This document shows positions 54,815 through 64,000 of a stretch of 64,000 nucleotides of DNA, one piece after another; positions within the stretch are counted from its first letter, which is position 1; each line of letters begins with the position of its first letter. The notes beneath the pieces are model-generated. The model searched no databases. It saw only the letters and a program-made list of their open reading frames with translations, and had not been told where the DNA came from. The stretch is from Pedobacter foliorum. GTDB taxonomy: Bacteria > Bacteroidota > Bacteroidia > Sphingobacteriales > Sphingobacteriaceae. The stretch is taken from positions 1 through 64,000 of the forward strand of contig NZ_JABSNU010000007.1 in assembly GCF_013266735.1 (NCBI RefSeq), written 5' to 3'. Position numbers and translations under genes: made by a program.

Positions 54815-56180
54815 TCCTTCTTCCATCAAACTCTCAGAGCTTACCGGTCAAATCCAGCAGGCAATGGATGGGGTATTTGGGCAAAAAACCTTTTGGGTAA
54901 TAGCCGATGTAACCAACTATACTTACAAACCACAAAGCAACTACCATTATTTTGAACTGGTAGAGAAAGAAAAGTCATCTAATAGAATACTGGCAAAGAT
55001 TGCCGGAAGGGCATGGGGGAACGCCTCAGTAAATATTGCCAACTTTGAGCAAGCCACCGGACAGAAGTTTAAAAACGACATCAATGTATTGGTACAGGTT
55101 TCTGTACAATACAATCCTGCTTTTGGCCTTCAGTTAAACCTGATAGATATAGACACCAACTTTACACTCGGATTATTTGAGCAACAGCGAAAAGAAACAC
55201 TTGAGAAATTAGTAAGAGAAAACCCTGAATTCATACAAAAAAGGGGTGAGCAGTACTTCACCAAAAACAGTAGCTTACAGTTAAATAAAGTGCTGCAGCA
55301 TATTGCGATCATATCCTCAGATACTTCTGCAGGATATACGGATTTTATGCATACACTTGAAAACAATTCATTTGGTTACAAATTCCAGATTGATAACTAT
55401 TTTACCTTGGTGCAAGGCGATGTTAATGCAAAACAGATTCTCAATAAGATCATCGAAGTATATCAGTCTGCCAAGCCATATGATGCAGTGGTTATTATCA
55501 GAGGTGGAGGCTCGCAAATTGATTTTTTGATATTTGATAATTATGATCTAAGCAGGGCCATTGCTAAATTCCCTATCCCTGTAATTACGGGAATTGGACA
55601 CCAAAAGAATGAAACCATAGCCGACTTGATGGCACACACTTCTACTAAAACGCCAACTAAAGCAGCTGAACTAATTATAGCGCACAATAGAGCCTTTGAA
55701 GAATCGGTTTTGAGCATTCAAAAGATGATGCTGATTAAAACCTACCAAATGATCAATCATCATAAAGACAGGCTTAATCATCTCAATCAGATTACTATAA
55801 ATACCACAAGAAACCTGTTGCATGAGCATCACAGAAGTATTTTGAACTTGTCAGGGCTAATACTTACCAACCCTAAAATAATTATCTCAAACAGGCGTAA
55901 GGACTTAAGTAACCTGAATAGCAACCTGCAATCGTACAGCAGAATGTATTTTGCTAATAAAAGAGGCTATATCGGGCACTTCCAGTCGCTGGTTAAATTG
56001 ATGAGTCCGCAAAGTATACTCAATAAAGGCTTTGCAATAATAAAAATAGAAGGAAAGATCGTAAGCAATGCCGATCACGTAGAGGTGGGTCAGGAATTAA
56101 CAGTCAGACTAGCCGAAGCGGAAATAAAAACAACAGTAACATCTAAATCCACATACAATGGGAACGAATTTAACATATGA
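54789..56180 (+). CDS. xseA: Exodeoxyribonuclease VII large subunit
   Basis: The N-terminal OB-fold (about 12-110, SELTGQIQQAMDGVFGQKTFWVIADVTNY) is followed by the catalytic domain with AIISSDTSAGYTDF, VIIRGGGSQIDFLIFDNYDLSRAIAKFPIPVITGIGHQKNETIADL (about 236-280) and ASTKTPTKAAELI, which are the core XseA motifs. A long coiled-coil region to about residue 400 carries the small subunits. It degrades single-stranded DNA. The start lies within the end of the carboxypeptidase gene. The small-subunit gene xseB overlaps its end. Confidence 0.95.
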   Translation: MEVPLYPSNPSSIKLSELTGQIQQAMDGVFGQKTFWVIADVTNYTYKPQSNYHYFELVEKEKSSNRILAKIAGRAWGNASVNIANFEQATGQKFKNDINVLVQVSVQYNPAFGLQLNLIDIDTNFTLGLFEQQRKETLEKLVRENPEFIQKRGEQYFTKNSSLQLNKVLQHIAIISSDTSAGYTDFMHTLENNSFGYKFQIDNYFTLVQGDVNAKQILNKIIEVYQSAKPYDAVVIIRGGGSQIDFLIFDNYDLSRAIAKFPIPVITGIGHQKNETIADLMAHTSTKTPTKAAELIIAHNRAFEESVLSIQKMMLIKTYQMINHHKDRLNHLNQITINTTRNLLHEHHRSILNLSGLILTNPKIIISNRRKDLSNLNSNLQSYSRMYFANKRGYIGHFQSLVKLMSPQSILNKGFAIIKIEGKIVSNADHVEVGQELTVRLAEAEIKTTVTSKSTYNGNEFNI

Positions 56181-56358
56181 GGCTGCCTATAAGGAGCTAA
56201 CAGAGATAGCGCAGGAAATAGAAAATGAATCTGTTTCAGTAGATGTACTTGCCGAAAAAGTTAAGCGTGCATCAGAACTAATCGAGTTTTGTCAAACCAA
56301 ACTTCGTGCAACAGAAACAGAAGTAAACAAGATTATTAAACAAATGGAGAACCAATAA
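56158..56358 (+). CDS. xseB: Exodeoxyribonuclease VII small subunit
   Basis: The 66-residue protein is almost entirely helical, with LTYEAAYKELTEIAQEIENESVSVDVLAEKVKRASELIEFC, the standard XseB pattern (Y-E-x-x-x-x-L-x-x-I and LxxKVKRAxxLI). It coils around the large subunit. It overlaps xseA by 23 bp, which fits translational coupling. Its last codons form one arm of a hairpin with the next gene. Confidence 0.93.
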   Translation: MGTNLTYEAAYKELTEIAQEIENESVSVDVLAEKVKRASELIEFCQTKLRATETEVNKIIKQMENQ

Positions 56359-56379
56359 CCGGCCTACAGCCAGTTATTG
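56353..56379. terminator. Hairpin across the convergent ends of xseB and the SDR gene
   Basis: CAATAAC-c-GGC (56353-56363) pairs with GCC-a-GTTATTG (56369-56379), one mismatch, loop CTACA. It includes both stop codons. No U run follows on either side, so it is a weak terminator or RNA-end protector. Confidence 0.5.
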
Positions 56380-57349
56380 TCTTTATACCACTTAACGGTA
56401 TCATTTAGTCCTTTTTCCAGGTCAAATTTAGGCGAATAGCCCAAATCGAGCTTTGCCTGGTCAATATTACAGGCCCAGTTAATAGCAGTAAGCTCTGCCA
56501 TCTTTTCTTTATTTAGGGTAGGTGTATCTTTACGGTTTTTGTAAATGAAATCCATAACTGAAGCCATAGCACCAACAACAGGTACCGGCAAATGGAATTT
56601 AAAGGTTTTTTTATTTAAAGCCTTTTTTACAAGCTTTGCAAGTGCATAACGGTCGTACACATTGCCATCTGAAACATTGTATTGCGTTCCATTAATTTTA
56701 ACAAATAGTGAGTTCACGATAACATCAGCCAAGTCTTTTACATAAATAAAGCTTAGCTGTTGTTTAAAGCTACCTATGTGAGGTTCTAGACCTCTGCTTA
56801 TGCTCTTGAACAAGATAAATATATCCTTTTCTCTTGGGCCGTATACCGCCGTAGGACGAATGGTGATTAATGGTAAACCAGGAATTTCATTTAAGTATTT
56901 TTCAGCAAGCAATTTACTTGCGCCATAATTAGTTACCGGATGTCCGGGAGTGTCCTCTTTAATCTCCTTGCTCAGATCATTTAAGGGACCTAGAGCTGCC
57001 AAACTACTTACGAAAACAAATTTTTCAAGCCTAATACTGGCTGTGATTGTTGCAACAGCAAGATTTTCAGAGTGTTCTGCGTTGATCCTATTGTACTCGG
57101 CTTTGGTTTTAGCTTTAGTAATACCTGCAGCATGAATGATATAGCTAAATTGATGCTCTTCAAGCTGGGCTCTTAAAGCATCCACAGAACTATAATCTAA
57201 ATCAATGTACTTGATGTCGAATTCGCTTAGGTGACTCTTGTTGCTGCTTTTACGAACAGCTGCATAAACCTCCAGACCGGCTTTTAGGGCTTTTTCAATA
57301 AGGTGATATCCTACAAAACCTGTAGCACCGGTTATTAATACCCTTTTAC

Positions 57350-57353
<4 letters not shown>
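56364..57353 (-). CDS. Extended SDR oxidoreductase, candidate 3-ketosphinganine reductase (CerR-like), 329 aa
   Basis: The NAD(P)-binding motif TGATGFVG is at residues 8-15, catalytic Y143 and K147 lie in NYGASK, and S116-S117 in VFVSSLAALG supply the serine of the triad. The extended SDR family contains nucleotide-sugar epimerases and reductases. As third gene of an operon with serine palmitoyltransferase it is a good candidate for the 3-oxo-sphinganine reductase, the role of an epimerase-type CerR in Caulobacter; this is inference from position. It overlaps the preceding gene by 4 bp (ATGA). Confidence 0.85.
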
Positions 57354-60431
<3,078 letters not shown>

Positions 60432-61283
60432 ATGGATCAGAAAATCATCAATCTCTATGATGAATACACTCACAGTAAGCTAAATAGGAAGGAATTCATG
60501 AGAAAGCTGGCTATAATTACAGGTAGCACAGCCTTGGCGTTAACGGTATTGCCCTTGCTTGAAAATAATTATGCATCAGCATCCAGCTTTAACGACGATA
60601 GTGTTCTGACGGAACATATTACTTATCCCGGAGCTGATGGGGATGTAAAAGCAGTACTGGCCAAACCTAAAGATAAAAAGAACCTCGGCTGTGTACTTGT
60701 TATTCATGAGAACAGGGGGTTAAACCCGCATATTATTGATGTGACCAAAAGAGTGGCGGCCGAAGGCTTTATTGCTTTAGGGGTTGATGCACTATCGCCA
60801 TTTGGAGGAACACCGTCTGATGAAGACAAGGGAAGAGAGTTGATTGGGAAACTGGATCCGGTAAAGAACCTGCAAAATTACTTAAAGGGATTGGCGTATT
60901 TGAGGAGTAGAAAAGACGGAAATGGGAAAACGGGATGCATCGGCTTTTGTTGGGGTGGAGGTATGGCGAATAAACTTGCAGTAAGCGATCCTAAATTACT
61001 GGCAGCTGTTGCTTATTATGGAGCTCAACCGGTAGCAGAAGATGTTCCTAAAATAAAAGCAAGTGTAATGCTCCATTATGGTGGGCTTGATGAGCGTATC
61101 AATGCAGGGATTCCGGCATATGAGGCTGCCTTAAAACAAAATCATATCGATTACAAGGTATATATTTATGAGAACGTAAATCACGCGTTTAATAATGACA
61201 CTTCACCGACAAGGTACAATGAAGCGGCTGCGAAATTAGCATGGAAAAGAACCATATCACTGTTTAAAGCTAAATTAGCCTAG
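60432..61283 (+). CDS. Dienelactone hydrolase family protein, exported, 283 aa
   Basis: I choose the ATG at 60432 (MDQKIINLYDEYTHSKLN) because the 18 upstream codons look untranslated. Residues about 19-50 (NRKEFMRKLAIITGSTALALTV) resemble a Tat-like or uncleaved export signal, as in many Bacteroidota DLH proteins. The alpha/beta-hydrolase core has HENRGLNPHIIDV (about 92-104), the nucleophile C173 in GFCWGGG, D220 and H251, matching the Cys-His-Asp triad of dienelactone hydrolase. The natural ester substrate is unknown. It stands alone on its strand. Confidence 0.88.
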   Translation: MDQKIINLYDEYTHSKLNRKEFMRKLAIITGSTALALTVLPLLENNYASASSFNDDSVLTEHITYPGADGDVKAVLAKPKDKKNLGCVLVIHENRGLNPHIIDVTKRVAAEGFIALGVDALSPFGGTPSDEDKGRELIGKLDPVKNLQNYLKGLAYLRSRKDGNGKTGCIGFCWGGGMANKLAVSDPKLLAAVAYYGAQPVAEDVPKIKASVMLHYGGLDERINAGIPAYEAALKQNHIDYKVYIYENVNHAFNNDTSPTRYNEAAAKLAWKRTISLFKAKLA

Positions 61284-61407
61284 TTCGGCTCAGTTGAATA
61301 TAATTTTTTAACAAAAAAGAACAGTATTTAAACGATTTCTAAAACAAAATTTTCTTTTGCCTGTTGTGAGATTTATTAGATAATTATACTTATAACTGAC
61401 ACTAGCA

Positions 61408-61438
61408 TTGGAATTTAAGCGAAAAATGCTTAACTTTG
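61408..61438 (+). promoter_or_regulatory. Promoter of the RRM-protein gene
   Basis: TTGG (61408-61411) is followed after 19 bp by TAACTTTG (61431-61438), both matching the Bacteroidota primary-sigma consensus. Transcription would start about 15 bp before the ATG at 61458. Confidence 0.75.
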
Positions 61439-61457
61439 TGCAAATTTTTAGAAATTA

Positions 61458-61763
61458 ATGAAGATATTTATTACAGGCCTTCCTTTAGAAGTAGGGGAAG
61501 ATGAATTAACAGCCGTATTTGGTGATTTCGGTCAAGTAAAATCACTAAGGATTATCAAAGATCGCGAAACTGGTCAGAGTCGTGGGTTTGGTTTTGTGGA
61601 AATGCCAGTAGAAGAAGAGGCAAAAGAAGCAATCAAACGCATGAATGGCGGCGATTACAATGGTAACCGTATTAAAGTTGCTGAAGCACAAGAGAAACCA
61701 AACACCGGTGGTGCTGGTGGAGGTGGCTTTAAACGCAACAACCGTACAGAAAAAAGCTATTAA
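61458..61763 (+). CDS. RRM-type RNA-binding protein, 101 aa
   Basis: A single RNA-recognition motif covers residues 1-76, with RNP2 IFITGL (3-8) and RNP1 RGFGFVEM (42-49), in which F44 and F46 stack on RNA bases. The tail NTGGAGGGGFKRNNRTEKSY is Gly- and Arg-rich, like cold-inducible or glycine-rich RNA-binding proteins. Such small RRM proteins are common in Bacteroidota, which lack Hfq-centred regulation in many species; a post-transcriptional role is inference. Its promoter is near-consensus and a terminator overlaps its stop codon, so it is a compact single-gene unit, likely well expressed. Confidence 0.93.
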   Translation: MKIFITGLPLEVGEDELTAVFGDFGQVKSLRIIKDRETGQSRGFGFVEMPVEEEAKEAIKRMNGGDYNGNRIKVAEAQEKPNTGGAGGGGFKRNNRTEKSY

Positions 61764-61773
61764 TTAGCTTTTT
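61751..61773 (+). terminator. Terminator overlapping the RRM-gene stop
   Basis: AAAAAGCTA (61751-61759) pairs with TAGCTTTTT (61765-61773), 5-nt loop containing the stop codon. The stem is AT-rich with two G-C pairs. Confidence 0.6.
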
Positions 61774-61813
61774 CTTATTAAAATTAGTTACTGATTCTAT
61801 TTTAATATACTAG

Positions 61814-61854
61814 AGCAGCAGTGGTGATATGCGTCATCTATTGCTGCTTTTTTA
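61814..61854 (+). terminator. Second terminator downstream of the RRM gene
   Basis: AGCAGCA (61814-61820) pairs with TGCTGCT (61842-61848) around a 21-nt loop with inner pairing potential, followed by TTTTTT. It is the more GC-rich of the two and may be the main stop. Confidence 0.65.
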
Positions 61855-62034
61855 TTTAATTCAAAATTTACAATCTGCTTAGGTCGTTTATTTTATTGTA
61901 TCCTCAAGACAATGATTTATATGGAAAATAAATGTTTTTATTTATTATTCAGTAGCAATAGGGGTTTAAAACTTTAATTAAGCAAAACACTAATGGTCAG
62001 TACGGTGTTTATATAAAATAAATAGCCTATCGAT

Positions 62035-63030
62035 ATGAATAAAGTGATCTTGTTAAATAAACGTCCCGTTGGAAAACCTACAGCGGATGATTTCAAATTT
62101 ATAGAAGAAGAAACCCCAGTTACACAAGAAGGGCAAGTATTATTGAAAACTCTTTATGTTTCTGTCGATCCCTATTTAAGAGGAAGAATGAGTAGTGCGA
62201 AGTCTTACACTCCTCCATTTGAATTAAATAAACCAATCCAGTCCGGTATTATTGCTGAGGTTATAGAATCTAAGAATCCGAATTTCAAGGTAGGTGATTT
62301 TGTTTCAGCAATAATGGGTTGGAAGGAATTACAAGTTTCGGACGGAAAGAACCTCCTCAGGGTTGATGGAAGTGCAGCTCCATTATCTGTATATTTAGGT
62401 ATTTTGGGAATGACCGGTTTAACTGCATATTTGGGCTTAACTGAAATTGGGAAACCAAAAGCCGGCGAAACGTTGGTGGTTTCGGGTGCGGCTGGTGCTG
62501 TAGGTAGTGTTGTAGGACAAATCGGTAAAATTTTAGGCTGTAGGGTTATCGGTTTAGCCGGCTCTGATGAAAAAACTACGATGTTGACTTCTAAGTTTGG
62601 GTACGATGCAGCGATTAACTACAAAACTACAACTGATGTGCAAGCGGCGATAGCAAATGCTGCCCCTAATGGTGTCGATATTTATTTTGACAATGTTGGC
62701 GGTAGTATTTCTGATGCGGTACTTGCAAATGTAAACCAGTTAGCCCGCGTACCAGTATGCGGTGCAATCTCTGTATATAATGAAACTGAAGTGCCTATGG
62801 GACCAAGAATCCAGACAACATTGGTGAAAAATAGTATATTAATGCAGGGGTTTGTGGTTTCTAACTATGTCGCAAAATTTCCTGAGGCCATTAAACAACT
62901 TACCTCCTGGTTACAGGAAGGCAAATTAACTTATACAGAAACTATTGTTAATGGTTTCGATCATATTCCTCAAGCTTTTCTTGACTTATTTGAAGGTAAG
63001 AACGAAGGTAAAATGATTGTTAAAATATAA
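62035..63030 (+). CDS. MDR-superfamily NADP-dependent oxidoreductase (CurA/LTB4-dehydrogenase type), 331 aa
   Basis: The N-terminus KPTADDFKFIEEETP and SVDPYLRGRMS (about 46-56) is the block of the leukotriene-B4 12-hydroxydehydrogenase/CurA branch of medium-chain dehydrogenases. The cofactor motif VVSGAAGAVGSVVGQIGK (about 149-166) and GVDIYFDNVGG (about 215-225) follow. It has no zinc-ligand cysteines and reduces enones or alkenals with NADPH in the cytoplasm. Exact substrate is unknown. It appears monocistronic; the region before it has a 6-bp AAACAC/GTGTTT dyad around 61983-62010 but no consensus promoter was identified. Confidence 0.9.
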   Translation: MNKVILLNKRPVGKPTADDFKFIEEETPVTQEGQVLLKTLYVSVDPYLRGRMSSAKSYTPPFELNKPIQSGIIAEVIESKNPNFKVGDFVSAIMGWKELQVSDGKNLLRVDGSAAPLSVYLGILGMTGLTAYLGLTEIGKPKAGETLVVSGAAGAVGSVVGQIGKILGCRVIGLAGSDEKTTMLTSKFGYDAAINYKTTTDVQAAIANAAPNGVDIYFDNVGGSISDAVLANVNQLARVPVCGAISVYNETEVPMGPRIQTTLVKNSILMQGFVVSNYVAKFPEAIKQLTSWLQEGKLTYTETIVNGFDHIPQAFLDLFEGKNEGKMIVKI

Positions 63031-63093
63031 TTAAAGCATCAATTGATGTTGCTTTATGCAAAACTTTGTTTGCTAATTCATTAGATTAGTGAA

Positions 63094-64000
63094 ATGAAAG
63101 TGGACTATATCGCATTATCGGTTCCAATATTCTTTATCCTAATCGGGATAGAGCTTGCCTATACTTTCTACAAAAAACTAAACTACTACCGATTAAATGA
63201 TTCTATAGCCAACCTTAGTCAAGGCATAGGCCAGCAAGTAACCGGAGTTTTTATGAAAACCGCCTTGTTTTTCGGCTATATGTATATTTTTGAGTATTGG
63301 CGACTATTTGATCTTCCGCAAACTATCTGGACCTGGATCATACTTTTCATAGGTGTCGATTTTTTCTACTATTGGTTTCATAGAATGAGCCATCAGATAA
63401 ACGCACTTTGGGCGGCACACATTGTTCATCATCAATCCGAGGAATACAACCTCACCGTAGCATTAAGGCAATCCTGGTTTCAGGGCTGGTTTTCATGGGT
63501 GTTTTATCTGCCTCTCGCTTTTATTGGTTTCGATCCAGTTATGTTCCTTACACTAAGTGCTTTCAATACTTTATATCAATTTTGGATTCATACCAGAGCA
63601 ATAAAAAGTATGGGGCCATTAGAGTGGATACTAAACACGCCATCACACCATCGCGTACATCATGGCTCCAATCCCAAATACATTGATAAAAACCATGCAG
63701 GCACTTTAATTATTTGGGATAAAATCTTCGGCACTTTTCAAAAAGAAGAAGATGAGGTGTATTATGGCATCACAACCCCGTTGGCCAGTTGGAATCCTGT
63801 TTGGGCCAACGTACATTACTGGGCCGAGTTATGGAATACCGCAAAACAAAGCCCTAGATGGAGTGATAAGATAAACGTATTTCTTAAGCCACCAGGATGG
63901 TTTCCTGCACATTTAGGAGGCTTTAAGCCGGCTCCTGATATTAATCCGGCGAGCTATGCAAAATACAACCCTCAGTTTCATCAAAAGTTCTCTGGATATG
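63094..64000 (+). CDS. Sterol desaturase / fatty-acid hydroxylase family membrane protein (partial, cut by window end)
   Basis: Translation from ATG 63094 stays open to the window end (302 codons, incomplete). Two N-terminal helices are followed by GVDFFYYWFHRMSHQINALWAAHIVHHQSEEYNL and later TPSHHRVHHGSNPKY, giving the HxxxH, HxxHH and HxxHH histidine clusters that bind the di-iron centre of this integral-membrane oxygenase family. Members hydroxylate fatty acyl chains, sterols or ether lipids. Given the sphingolipid operon 4 kb away a role in lipid hydroxylation is tempting but not shown. The start follows the MDR gene by 63 bp. Confidence 0.88.
   Translation, partial: MKVDYIALSVPIFFILIGIELAYTFYKKLNYYRLNDSIANLSQGIGQQVTGVFMKTALFFGYMYIFEYWRLFDLPQTIWTWIILFIGVDFFYYWFHRMSHQINALWAAHIVHHQSEEYNLTVALRQSWFQGWFSWVFYLPLAFIGFDPVMFLTLSAFNTLYQFWIHTRAIKSMGPLEWILNTPSHHRVHHGSNPKYIDKNHAGTLIIWDKIFGTFQKEEDEVYYGITTPLASWNPVWANVHYWAELWNTAKQSPRWSDKINVFLKPPGWFPAHLGGFKPAPDINPASYAKYNPQFHQKFSGY

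Noticed and set aside
63031..63060. Terminator after the MDR gene
   Set aside because: CATCAATTGATG is a dyad but the AAAGC/GCTTT outer arms are offset by three bases and there is no U run; too weak to call.

Overview
The window reads as chromosomal DNA from a Bacteroidota species, most likely family Sphingobacteriaceae (Pedobacter-like). The basis is: SusC/SusD pairs, type IX secretion (T9SS) sorting signals with a PorV-like channel, a serine palmitoyltransferase operon (sphingolipid makers), promoters of the TTG-N19-TAnnTTTG type, an AT-rich base composition, and many large FtsX-like permeases. The assignment to genus is inference. No rRNA, tRNA, CRISPR array, prophage or insertion sequence was seen.

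Region 1 (1-10.3 kb) holds general genes (outer-membrane barrel, DNA polymerase IV, a Gfo/Idh/MocA oxidoreductase, an HD phosphohydrolase), then a minus-strand cell-surface operon: a small T9SS cargo protein, a PorV-like outer-membrane protein, a 1163-residue collagen-repeat protein and a small lysine-rich secreted protein. Region 2 (10.3-15.4 kb) has two tandem MacB/FtsX-type permeases behind a sigma-54-like promoter with an upstream palindrome. Region 3 (15.4-20.1 kb) has a GH15 glucoamylase/trehalase convergent with a fused trehalose-6-phosphate synthase/phosphatase, and a GntR/FCD regulator.

Region 4 (20.1-36.7 kb) is a complete sialic-acid scavenging operon: SusC/SusD uptake, two exo-sialidases, a two-domain sialate O-acetylesterase, a GH20 hexosaminidase, an inner-membrane MFS carrier, a kelch-type mutarotase, N-acetylneuraminate lyase and an N-acylglucosamine 2-epimerase. 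The divergent FCD regulator and two TATGT-N3-ACATA palindromes in the shared promoter region fit NanR-type control.

Region 5 (36.7-53.6 kb) is a carbohydrate-oxidation cluster: three secreted beta-propeller-type proteins ending in c-type cytochrome domains, three DUF1080 (3-keto-disaccharide hydrolase type) domains in two proteins, a Tat-type Gfo/Idh/MocA oxidoreductase, a PmoA-like (DUF6807-type) protein and a sodium/sugar symporter. Three minus-strand promoters here share a LacI-like operator (GCAATCGWTTKC) and a second 15-16 bp element (ATTTGGTAnAACTAAT), suggesting one regulon. I regard this as the best candidate for an incompletely described system: oxidation of glycosides to keto-sugars linked to cytochrome c, followed by elimination or hydrolysis and uptake.

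Region 6 (53.8-64.0 kb) has an LD-carboxypeptidase, exonuclease VII (xseA, xseB), a translationally coupled sphingolipid operon (serine palmitoyltransferase, GNAT-like protein, SDR reductase), a 760-bp non-coding stretch with two consecutive hairpins, a dienelactone hydrolase, an RRM RNA-binding protein, an MDR oxidoreductase and a fatty-acid hydroxylase cut by the window end.
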